NCBI RefSeq assembly: GCF_963678635.1 | Contig: NC_087062.1 | Coordinates: 15,733,789-15,797,788 of the forward strand | DNA length: 64,000 nt | From: Symsagittifera roscoffensis | Lineage: Eukaryota; Xenacoelomorpha; Acoela; Convolutidae | Reading direction: 5' to 3' | Shown: positions 34,978-43,846 of the stretch, piece after piece | How the letters are laid out: the number at the start of each line of letters is the position of its first letter | How positions within the stretch are numbered: position 1 is the stretch's first letter | Position numbers and translations under genes: made by a program | Notes under the pieces: generated by a model | Seen by the model: only the letters and a program-made list of their open reading frames with translations | The model's database searches: none | Told to the model about the DNA's origin: nothing

Positions 34978-35256
34978 TTAATCTGCGTACATATCGATGT
35001 GCATTATCGTCTGATCGCTCGGTTCACTCAGGTTTCTTGTTACTTCGTGACCGCCCACGGTGATTATTGACATTAATCTCGCTCCAATTTTCGTTATGCC
35101 AAATGGTTTTTCCGTCACCATCTTCAGAGTGTTGTAACTACCTCCGTTTGTCGCTTTTTGCGTGGCCTCCTTCACCGGGATCGTTCTGCAGAGTATCTCA
35201 TTTAATTTCTGCTTCTCAAGTTGCTCGATTTCTTTCGTGGCCAAGTCTTGCTTCAC
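34978..35256 (-). pseudogene. Giant Gypsy gag-protease linker
   Basis: Ninety-two codons rich in Lys, Glu and Thr, with no motif, lie between the zinc knuckles and the protease. A stop at 34978 breaks continuity. Confidence 0.4.
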
Positions 35257-35448
35257 TTTGTTGATCGCTTCTGCAGCAGTCTTCTCTTAGTTTATCTCCA
35301 GTGAGTTCTCAACCTCGGCTTCCATCGCACTTCTGACTTGCGTTACCGCTTTCACTGTCTTTGTTGGTAATTCCTCGCTCACTGCCTCTGTGTTCTTCAA
35401 ATCGATTTCTGCTTGTCTGTTCCCCGTATTCTGCACCGCAGACAGCGC

Positions 35449-37483
35449 TCATTTATGTTTGGGATAATTCTGATTCTTCACAGCCTCCCACAGTAACAGA
35501 CATTCCATCCTAAAATGGCCCTCTTGGTTACAGAAGAAGCACCTCACACCTATGTTTATGATTAAGCCACTATAAAACTCGTGTTCCTCCATTTGGTTCA
35601 TGTCTTCTTCATCCGGAGCGTATCCCAGACTTTTCATGCCCTGTTTGTATGTCGTGAAATCCGCCACATGGTGATCCGCTGATCCGCAATTTGCGCATGA
35701 TCTACGTTTATCCATATTATCTCTCGGCTTGTACCACGACGACTTTTGCTGCTGGCCTCCCCCTCGCATATTCCTGCCATCTGAATACGAACACTTTTTT
35801 GGTTTCATCAACATGTATTCTCTCGATTTTTGACTCATCTCCTCCGTGGTTGGTGCATTATCTTTCGAAAGAAAATAATGCGTGGCCAACATTGTTCTAA
35901 AGTCGTCACTTTACACCCCGTCGATGAACTTCGAAGCGATGCTGAAATTTCTTCTGTTTGTCGATTCCTCCGGATCACTTCTTCTTCTTCTCAGGCTCTC
36001 AAGATCATCTAGGAACCTATCTATTGACTCGTCGTCCCTCTGTCTTTTTTTCTCAAATCTCATCATCGCTTGGTGGCCCTTCATCCCTGATCCGAATCGA
36101 TTCATCAGTATTTCGAATATCTTGTCCGCCGTATCACGTTCCTCCTCCTTCTTCTCCACTACACGTTTCAACGCTGTGCCCTCTAGATTGCTTAGTATTG
36201 CTGTGCAAGCCTGCCTCTCGTCGTTCAAGTTGTCTTGTTCTAAGTGTAGTCTCATGACGTCCACCCATGCGTCAATGCAGCCGTCCGAGTCGTCTTTGAG
36301 CTCTTTGGGTTTTTTGAAGGTTTTCCCGGATTTACCACTTCCTCTATCACTCGAGTCAGTGTTCCTGGTTGCGAACGCTTCCATTGTCCTGTTCATCATC
36401 TCCCAGGTGCTTGCCCATGTCATGGCGTCAGGGGCTGCGTTAGTGTTTGTGCTCGAGACCTCTGGTGCATTCGTGGTGTTTGAGGATCCACCTTTCATGA
36501 TGGCCTTGGACCCACCTGCCCCGGTTCTCGCTGATATCCGTGGTAACGGTGTGGATTCCCGTTTATTCCGTTGCGGTTCTATGAAGTCGACTCTGGTGCC
36601 TTGCGGTCTGTCCGTTACCAGCTTCTCTTCCGCTGTAGAGTTTCTCAGGAGAGCATCCAGTTTGGACTGTATAGCACATGAACTTTCTGCTCGGTCTCTG
36701 CTCATTGTGTCCATACTCGTCTCTAGGTTCCACAACTTTTCGTTTACAGTTTCGTACAGTTGTTTCATTTCCTGCATGTCCTTTTTGATATGTTTCTCAC
36801 GCTCTTTGTCAGTAGCGTCCACCTTTTCTGACATCTGCTGTAACTTTTCTTCCGTTGCCCTTGCCAGGTTGAAGCAATTGTCCATATTCTCGTTTTTATT
36901 GTATCGTATCTCCTTTTTCAGCATTTGTCGATCTTCTTCGCTGCGTTTCGGTTTTTATTGATTTGCTCCAACTTTGCCATCAAGTCGCCCAGTTCAACAG
37001 AAACTGTTTTTTCATGGTTCGCTGTTGCCCGATTTTGACCTGTTCGTCGTCATGTTTGGCCTCTGTTGTTATTGCAGAAACTGTTCCAAATGTTTTGCTT
37101 TTCTCAGTCGTTAGTACCGCATCCTCCTTTTCTCTTGGTTTCATTCCGACCATCGCTGCAATCCTCTCTGTTAACGACGTTCTTTTTGCTTGAGAATCAT
37201 CTTTTATCGTTTCCGGCATGTTACTCGTTGTGTCGTCTACAGTATCAATAGGTGAAAATTGAATCGTCTTCTTCTCTTGTTCTGCTACATTTGGCATTGT
37301 TGTTGATTCCGTCGTTTTCCTTTGCACCTCGTCAACACTTTGATCTGGTGTCTCAAGATCAATTTCTATAGTAAGTGCAGTCGGTCTTTCCACGGCGCTT
37401 TCTTTCGTCTTGTGCTCTTTTGCGCTTCTTGTGTTGACCATGTTTACTGAAAAGTTCTTTTTCATTACTTTCGGATCCGACAA
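35449..37483 (-). pseudogene. Giant Gypsy gag with coiled coil and zinc knuckles
   Basis: The region opens at about 37483. 36980-37483 is charged and disordered. 35911-36924 starts with a coiled coil (ATEEKLQQMSEKVDATDKE), then a Ser/Thr-rich linker, then a retrotransposon gag capsid region (WVDVMRLHLEQDNLNDERQA, FEILMNRFGSG, SIDRFLDDLESL). 35449-35892 holds two zinc-binding stretches, CANCGSADHHVAD and CFFCNQEGHFRMEC; the second is a full CCHC knuckle. Frameshifts near 36980 and 35900 separate the pieces. Confidence 0.85.
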
Positions 37484-37730
37484 TTTTTTTCTCTGTTGCG
37501 ACGAGTTGTGATTTTTCTTTGATTATTGAACTCTCTTATCTGCTATCGGTACCCTACTTCGCCTCATTATTTTTATTTACAATTTTTTTTATTTACAATA
37601 TTATTATTTACAAGTCCTAATCCAAAGTTTAAAATCTAAAAAAATATTCCCAGTTCTTTTTTAAAAAAAATTACTCGTGTCTTAATCTTGAGCTGCTTTT
37701 GTTCGCTCTGACAGGTTGTGATGCTTTTTA

Positions 37731-38460
37731 CTCAAGTATTGGTACACCTCGCCCTGTCTGTCCTAAGACCCTTTTGTTGTAGTATTGGGACGCTTCACAC
37801 TGTCCCAAGACCTTTCGTTCAAGTGTTGGTGCAATTTACACTGTCTCAGGACCCTTTGTCCTAGTGTTGGGGCACTTCGCACTGTCCCAAGACCTGGTGT
37901 TGGGACACTTCGCACTGTCCCAAGAACCTACACCCAAGCGTTGGGGCACTTCAAACTGTCCCAAGACCCTTCTTCCTCGTGTTGGGACACTTCACACTGT
38001 CCCAAGATCTAGTGTTCAGACACCGCGTACTGTCCCAAGACCTTATACTCAAGTGTTGGGACACTTTTCACTGTCCCAAGACCTCTCACTTAAGTGTTGG
38101 GACACTTCGTACTGTCCCAAGACCCTTTCACTCAAGTGTTGGGACACTCCGCACTATCCTAAGATCTCCCTCTCAAGTGTTGGGACACTTCGTACTGTCC
38201 CAAGACCCTTCCACTCAAGTGTTGGGACACTCCGCACTGTCCCAAGACCCTTCCACCCAAGTGATGGGACACTTCACACTGTCCCAAGACTACCCACTCA
38301 AGTGTTGGGACACGCCGCACTGTCCCAAGGCTGCCTGCTCAAGTATTCAGACTCCTCGTACTGTCCCCAGACGTCATCGTTCCAGTGTTGGGACAGTCGG
38401 ATCTCTTCTTCTTCGGTGTTGGGACACTTAGATCACTATCCCCGGTACCACCACTTGAGT
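37731..38460. repeat. Minisatellite, ~41-42-bp units, each an 8-bp-stem hairpin
   Basis: About 18 units of AAGTGTTGGGACACTT...CTGTCCCAAGACC follow each other; most are 41-42 bp and two are 33 bp. In each unit TTGGGACA and TGTCCCAA are reverse complements with an 8-base loop. Plus-strand frames through the array are artefacts of a period near a multiple of three. Confidence 0.92.
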
Positions 38461-39242
38461 CCTAATGTTAAAAATTCCCCAAAACCCAATCTTACTGATC
38501 AAAATTCTTACCTAAAGGCCCCCTTATAATAACCTCCCTCTACTAATCCAATGCAAGTCAAATTGCGACTTGTTAGCAAGTGTCTGGTGATCACCTGTTC
38601 TTGAAAAACCAATAAAATTAGTTCAAAAAACGTAAAAATTTAAGCGATAAAAAATTCTGAAAAACAAAAGAATTAACTTACCTAAAATTCAAAGGTGACA
38701 ATTGTCGTCCTTTCGTAAAAAAAATGTCTTGTACCTGATTGTCACGCGTTTTCCTTCCCCCTACTAACGATTTTATGGGGTATTCTCTTTTCGGGTTTCA
38801 AAAACTGTCAATTTTTGATCCCCCACCCGATCCTACCAGGTCACCTACCTTAGTCCGATCCTAAATTTGGATATCCTCGCGTTGCAACTCTTGTTTTGGG
38901 TCTAGAGATGAAACTTTCCAGACTCTCGCACTACTAATGTAACTATAATTGACGATATCGGTTATAGTTACCTAATGTTTCTTCCCCCCTTTTTACAATT
39001 TGCAGCCGCCAAACTCTAACCTAACCAGCCCCCCTTCTAACGTCCCCCCCCCCCCTATTCAGCAGCCCTCTTAAGCCGAAAATTACCTTAAGCGCGATGG
39101 GTGCTAAACCTCGCGAGAGAAAACCGTAGAGCCTGTTTCCAAGCTCTGCTCAAGTATAACGTATCCTCAAAACAGTGGGTATCCGCTTATCCAGTTTTAC
39201 ACTTATCTCCTAAAACGTAATGTGGATTTTAACGATACCCGA

Positions 39243-39545
39243 TTGACCAAACAGAACGCCCCTCTGTGTCCTACTCTGTTTTTTTTGATTCTGTGCTGGT
39301 TGTCTCTTTGGCGTATCCAGCAACTCTCTCCAGAACCACTTCCCCACTTGGCTGGTCACCTGTTCCAGTCAAGTCTCCCAGTAATCCGTCGACTGACCAC
39401 ACAGAACACCTCTGTGTGCCCTTCTCGGTTTGTTCTCGTCCGTGCTGGATGTCTCTTTGACCTTTCCAGCACTTCTCGGGTCCCCTTCTTGAGAACCACT
39501 TTCCCACTTGGCTGTTCACCTGCGTATCGGGAAGTTTTCTCGAGT
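39243..39545. repeat. Tandem duplication, 150-bp units
   Basis: Two copies start at 39243 and 39393. Shared landmarks are GACCANACAGAAC, CTCTGTGTNCC, TGTCTCTTTG and CCACTTGGCTG. It lies in the leader of the giant element. Confidence 0.8.
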
Positions 39546-40120
39546 TTTCTGAAAAAGCGATCACGGTACAACCGGAAGGTTTGCACGTTCCCGCTGAGCC
39601 GTACCACCGGTACTCTAGAATGGGCTTGTAGCCCGAAGCTGTGTCAAGTGGGTTTGATCCCGTAGTCATGATGTCGTAAAAACACCCAGGAGCGCCATAA
39701 AAACACCCAGGAGTGCCTTAAGTCACATATGAGGCTAAAGAAAAATAGGCCCTATAACCATTGGCTCAAGAGTCAGGGACATTATCTCTTGAGTTTTTCT
39801 ACCTCAAATGATCGGAGCCAATTCGGTTCACTTGCGACATGAGACTAAAACCTTTATTACAGCTTAAAGGCCACTATCAGAATACCCCCCACTCTGGCAA
39901 ATAAGAACGTCCCCATACTTAGGTCTCAAAATACCCAAAACACGCGAACGCCGTTAAAAACAAGGTCGGAACAATCCTTATAGTTACTTTTCATTAGACA
40001 GTGGAACTTTGATCCACTTCAGATGGAGCAACCTAAAACTCGCATTATCTCAACATAACAATAGAAAACACAAACAAAAAATTTAAATTGAGTACTCACA
40101 TAACGGCAAACTCTAGAATT

Positions 40121-40594
40121 TGGATAACTAAATCAAAAAGTAACTCCAGAATAATCAAGGAATTAAGTTTTGACTTGAGGAGTTTTAAATTAACAAGTCC
40201 CAGCTTGAGAATTGAGTTTTAACTTGAGATATGAGTTTTTGTCGCTGGACCATTGGGAGACATCGATTGTCTACTTTTCCACCGAAGGTTCACTCTGGTC
40301 CATTTCTAATTCGATTCTTTGTTGTTGTAATCACTCTGCCTTCTGTTTCGAACAACACAGCTCTACTCTGGTATATTTCTATGTCTGGAAATTGCGAATA
40401 GCAATTTCCCGCTGCTTTTTTCGACCACTTTCCCGCGATTGTAAATCGGTTCTTCTGATTTTATTGTTTTTGCATTTTCAGTTGTCGCGAGAAACTTGAG
40501 CATGATATGTCCAATTCAAAATTTTGAAAAATTTCATTTCATCCCAAAATCATGTTTCTTGTGGTCAAACTTCCAAATATGACCGACTGGCTCA
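40121..40594 (-). repeat. 5' LTR of the giant Gypsy element
   Basis: TG...CA ends on the minus strand (TGAGCCAGTCGG ... GTTATCCA). It matches 19362-19845 through its length. Confidence 0.9.
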
Positions 40595-41860
40595 TACGGA
40601 AGGGTACGGATCCGCTCCGGCTGTCCCACTGAACCTCTTTTCTTCTTATCTCCTTCAGCTAAGCGTCTTATCGTGTCTTTTTTATCACGATAAGAGGCTC
40701 CGTTTCTTCTCTGTTTTTCACAACTGTTCTTCGTCTTATTTTCTCGGTGCCTTTGTTTAAACTGCCTTTTTTCCCGACTTCCGTTCAAATTGCCCGTTCC
40801 CGCATTTCTCAGAAATGATCTGGTTCGAATCTAAAATTTAAATTTTAAAAGTTTTAGAAATATCCGAAACTTCTTTTCATTGCAAGTCTATTGCTAACGC
40901 TTTTATTGTTCTTTTTGCAGTGGGTCAGATGGTTCGATTTAGCCAATCCGGGGAATGGCACATACCGAACTCACAGTGCTATGTTTTACTTACAAAAACC
41001 AAGGCAAAAAAGAGAAGCCCAAGTTCCTTTTCCTAGCCATTAAAAATTTCTTAGATCCACACACATACACAGATCCACAGTCCATATATAACCCATTTTA
41101 TACAAACAAAAAGATAAATCGCACAAAAAATACGTAAGCCAATTCAATATAATCTTAACCTTAGAAAACAGTGAAAGTCTTTATTCTATTCCTTTAACCT
41201 TTTCGAATGACTTTAAGCGCAAAAAACTAGCAGATACTTGTGCATGCGCAAGTGTCCTCCTCATGGGGTGTATCGCTTAATCCCCAGCGTTAACCCAGAT
41301 AAAGTATCCACTCTAGAACCAATGGCATCTTCATTTGTAGAATTGGCATCAGATTGACTTCCTGAAATCAAAGAGAAACGCGGAACTAAGTTTCAACTTG
41401 ATAAGTTTGAATTTTTAGACAACATTTTAGTTTTATCAGCATTGAATAGCATGGTTTTAGGAGTCCATTTTGAAAAAACCGATTTTGACGTTTGTCCCAG
41501 CTGAAACCTTCTGAAACGTTTACTCTTATTGACTCTTTTTGCCGACATAAAATTATCCTACAGCAGAAATAACAGAAAATAATTGTGTTCGAACTAGATA
41601 CAGACAATCAACACGATAGAATTTCTGGCGGAATCATAGCAGATTCAGAAGAAGAAAAAAATTTTGAATTAGCTCCAACTAGCCACAATATGAAAACCAA
41701 ATTTTGGCAATTTATCTTATGGATCATCCAGTAATCGTAATTAATGGAACTAAGCTAGGCTTTTTGAAAGTTTTTACCCCGTTGGAATTCAGTCGATTGA
41801 CAAAATCTTCTGGAGCAATTTAATTTGAATAAATTTTCACTAGACAAAAAACATAAAACA
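40595..41860. other. Flank of the giant element, no gene recognised
   Basis: It holds a 10-bp perfect hairpin (40666-40675 with 40686-40695), an acceptor-like TTCTTTTTGCAG at about 40920 without a supported exon, and AT-rich sequence. The stretch 41640-41860 may be upstream sequence of the decayed Gypsy fragment that follows. Confidence 0.5.
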
Positions 41861-41864
41861 AATA

Positions 41865-42065
41865 CAGGAATTTTTGCACAAATATTTTGTTATTTACGCT
41901 AATTACAGATTCGACGTATATTACAACATAGAACTGAAAATAAAGCTGAAACCAGAAATTAACTTGCTAGTTCATACGCAACATCCACCAATACCTATTC
42001 ACCTCATGGAAGAGTTGAAAACAGAATCAGAATTAAAGCTGCACAATAATATTGTAAGCACTTAA
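41865..42065 (+). pseudogene. Gypsy-like RT lead-in fragment
   Basis: One frame reads IELKIKLKPEIN, then HPPIPIHLMEELKTESELK and NNIVS. The order fits the conserved lead-in to Gypsy RT (the KP...PRRIP...L-E-L segment before the palm). It ends in a stop, is AT-drifted, and is cut off by the LINE that begins near 42180. Confidence 0.5.
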
Positions 42066-42179
42066 CAAACTCAAAACACAGCAGTACCATTTTTGCACAA
42101 CGAAAAGCGTCAGGAAACTGCAGACTATAATAAATATTAAATAAATTATTAAATAGTTTCAGATAGTTGAAATGTTTAC

Positions 42180-42207
42180 CGGGGTAGCAATGGTTGCCCC
42201 GCGATGA
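42180..42207 (+). promoter_or_regulatory. Hairpin with 5-codon uORF overlapping the esterase start
   Basis: GGGG-TA-GCAA and TTGCCCC form a stem around TGG. Inside it ATG at 42190 opens a five-codon frame whose stop TGA (42205-42207) overlaps the esterase ATG (42204-42206) as ATGA. The arrangement suits termination-reinitiation. Confidence 0.55.
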
Positions 42208-42797
42208 AATTGTCCGACAGAAGATATCACTTGCTCAAGACATCATCTTCAAAAAATCTCCTGATTGCGGATTCTCAAGCACGCCATCTTGATTTTCCAA
42301 ATTTCAATATCTTGTCCCTACCTGGGGCCCGAATTGGTGCGGTCCAAAACTTCTTACCCGAGAAAGACAAATTCAACATCATCGCTCTGCTCATCGGCGG
42401 AAACGACGCCTTCAACGGAAAAGACCCCTCCAGTATACCTGCAGGCGACATTGCTGAAGAACTGTCGAAGCTAGCCGAGGAGCTGTGTGAACGAGCCAAA
42501 AAAGTTTTCGTCATCGGAATCCCTCATCGTAGTGAGAACCGAGCTCGATCTGCAAAAATAAACGAATTCCTAAGAAAGATAAAAGGAACTTGGAAGTTTA
42601 GAGGAGTGAGTGAAAAAATCCACAGCTCATATCATTTGAAAACTGACGAAGTGCACCTCAGTGAAGAAGGTCTGAAGGGCATTAAAAGTATTCTCAAGAA
42701 TAAAATCTTATACGATAAACATTCGAACATCTGCAATACAGAAGGACATCTGGTATATTACGAGTGTCGTTTCAAGAACTGTCAGTGCCCCTATTAA
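42204..42797 (+). CDS. SGNH/GDSL-type esterase of CR1-like LINE
   Basis: The 197-residue frame shows the SGNH blocks: LLIADSQARHL near residue 22 with the catalytic-type serine, LSLPGARIG (Gly block), IIALLIGGNDAFNG near residue 75 (the G-x-N-D block), VFVIGIPHRSE, and DEVHLSEEGL near residue 155 (Asp and His). It ends in a Cys-rich tail (YECRFKNCQCPY). Length and order fit the esterase modules known from some CR1-type elements, where they are part of ORF1. Here it is a separate ORF ahead of ORF1. All catalytic positions are present. Confidence 0.82.
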   Translation: MKLSDRRYHLLKTSSSKNLLIADSQARHLDFPNFNILSLPGARIGAVQNFLPEKDKFNIIALLIGGNDAFNGKDPSSIPAGDIAEELSKLAEELCERAKKVFVIGIPHRSENRARSAKINEFLRKIKGTWKFRGVSEKIHSSYHLKTDEVHLSEEGLKGIKSILKNKILYDKHSNICNTEGHLVYYECRFKNCQCPY

Positions 42798-42945
42798 CGT
42801 AAGTAGAAATAGTGAACCGCAGGCCTCCCCTTTTCGGGAACCACCAGGTTTGTCTATTTCTTCTTTTCCCCTGAGTGAGCCACAGGCCTCCCCTTTTCGG
42901 GAACCACCAGGCTTAACTGTTTTTCTATCCATAGTATAAGCAAAA
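42798..42945 (+). promoter_or_regulatory. Spacer with 63-bp-offset duplication and splice-like ends
   Basis: A 39-bp block (CAGGCCTCCCCTTTTCGGG core) occurs at 42812-42850 and 42875-42913. A perfect donor GTAAGT starts at 42799, directly after the esterase stop, and a pyrimidine-rich acceptor TTTTTCTATCCATAG ends at 42934, 11 bases before the ORF1 ATG. Splicing, trans-splicing or an RNA structure could serve ORF1 translation. Confidence 0.5.
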
Positions 42946-43842
42946 ATGGGCAAAAACTGCAAAACATGTAAAAGAGGCTTTGCCAGCAACGAGAAAACAT
43001 ACACTTGTGTCGCATGCAACGCTCAAATGCATTTGGAACCAACTTGTGTTGGGTTGTCTCTAGTGGCCATAAATGGAATAAAAGAACTAGGGCCGAATGT
43101 CATGTTGCTTTGTAATACTTGTGTGCAAAATAATGAACGAGACAACTTTATAAGATGCAAAACCCTGGCCAACATAGACGAGAAGCTCTCAAACATTGAT
43201 GTAACTGAAAGCCTTAAAAGCATGGAAAGAAGACTTACCGATTTAGTAGATCAAAAAATTGGAAATGCAATGAAAACGACATGCGATAAAGTGGAAAAAA
43301 CTTATAGTGCCGTTGTAGCTGCTGAAACCACCACCCGGATAAATCAAGCTCAAACCACTCAACATGCTGCCAGATCTAACTCTGATCACAACATAAATCA
43401 AAGTTTTAGGATACAAGGGGTCAAAGAGGACCCTGAGAAAACAAAAGGAGAAAACCTTGTCCCAACAAATGACGAAGTAAACGAAATACTAGACATAATT
43501 GGAGTGAAGCCGAAAATAATAGAACTAAAACGACTGGGAAAATTTGATCGTAATCGAATGAAGCCAAGAACACTGCTGGTAACTGTACCTAGCGAACATG
43601 AAGCACGACTAGTACTAGCAAAAAGCCGAGAAAAGCGAGAACAATTGGTCGAAAAAGAGGTCTACCTGCTACCAGCATTGACCAAAGAGAGTGCAATTAA
43701 AGAGAACGAAATCCTTAAGAAACGAAGACAACTACTAGATGAAGGCGTTCCTCGCGAAAAGCTGAAAATAAGGAATCTAGAATTGTTCAATGATGGTGTG
43801 AAAGTAACTATTGACACTGAAGTTCAGGAACCCCAGCATTGA
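42946..43842 (+). CDS. LINE ORF1 protein with N-terminal PHD-type zinc finger
   Basis: Residues 1-65 carry the C4HC3-like series CKTCKRGF, TCVACNAQMH, PTCVGLS and LLCNTCV, a PHD-type finger as found in CR1-clade ORF1 proteins. A coiled coil (NIDEKLSNIDVTESLKSM) and a helical linker follow. From residue ~150 comes an RRM/transposase-22-like half (FRIQGVKEDPEKTK, LKRLGKFDRNRMKPRTLLV, EAVYLLPALTKE type). It likely binds element RNA in the RNP. The frame ends at a TGA (43840-43842) in frame with ORF2. Confidence 0.8.
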   Translation: MGKNCKTCKRGFASNEKTYTCVACNAQMHLEPTCVGLSLVAINGIKELGPNVMLLCNTCVQNNERDNFIRCKTLANIDEKLSNIDVTESLKSMERRLTDLVDQKIGNAMKTTCDKVEKTYSAVVAAETTTRINQAQTTQHAARSNSDHNINQSFRIQGVKEDPEKTKGENLVPTNDEVNEILDIIGVKPKIIELKRLGKFDRNRMKPRTLLVTVPSEHEARLVLAKSREKREQLVEKEVYLLPALTKESAIKENEILKKRRQLLDEGVPREKLKIRNLELFNDGVKVTIDTEVQEPQH

Positions 43843-43846
43843 CTAG
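43840..43846 (+). promoter_or_regulatory. UGA-CUAG stop-codon readthrough context
   Basis: The ORF1 stop is TGA followed by CTAG. This is the context reported for efficient readthrough in several animal genes. ORF2 continues in the same frame from 43843 with no stop and no ATG until inside the endonuclease. Confidence 0.72.

Larger units (their letters stand above)
37484..40120 (-). other. 2.6-kb leader of the giant element
   Basis: Between the 5' LTR and gag there is no coding frame. It contains a hairpin minisatellite (37731-38460), two ~150-bp tandem copies (39243-39545), poly-C runs and short purine tracts. No clear primer-binding site follows the LTR end (AATTCTAGAG on the minus strand), so priming may use an unusual tRNA site. 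Confidence 0.6.
19362..40594 (-). mobile_element. Giant (~21.2 kb) Ty3/Gypsy retrotransposon with accessory ORFs
   Basis: Matching LTRs lie at 19362-19845 and 40121-40594 and look about 93-95 percent identical by eye. Everything between is contiguous and coding sequence is on the minus strand: gag (35449-37483), protease, RT, RNase H, integrase (to 30150), then three further coding regions filling 20250-30078. All have frameshifts or stops, so it is a dead copy. A target-site duplication cannot be checked because the left flank is in the gap. Most LTR retrotransposons are 5-10 kb; the extra length is the accessory block and a 2.6-kb leader. Confidence 0.88.

Noticed and set aside
35882-36961. 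359-codon plus-strand ORF
   Set aside because: Exact antisense of the gag coding region of the giant element; Ser-rich composition comes from the complementary codons.
37864-38529. 221-codon plus-strand ORF of repeated LGHFALSQD-like peptides
   Set aside because: Produced by the 41-42-bp minisatellite; the same array gives open frames in three phases and no start context.
39570-39665. tRNA-like stretch with GGTTTGATCCC box B
   Set aside because: No matching box A or cloverleaf could be drawn.
39271-39669. 132-codon minus-strand ORF in the leader
   Set aside because: It spans a 150-bp tandem duplication, has no motif and no conserved start; taken as non-coding leader.
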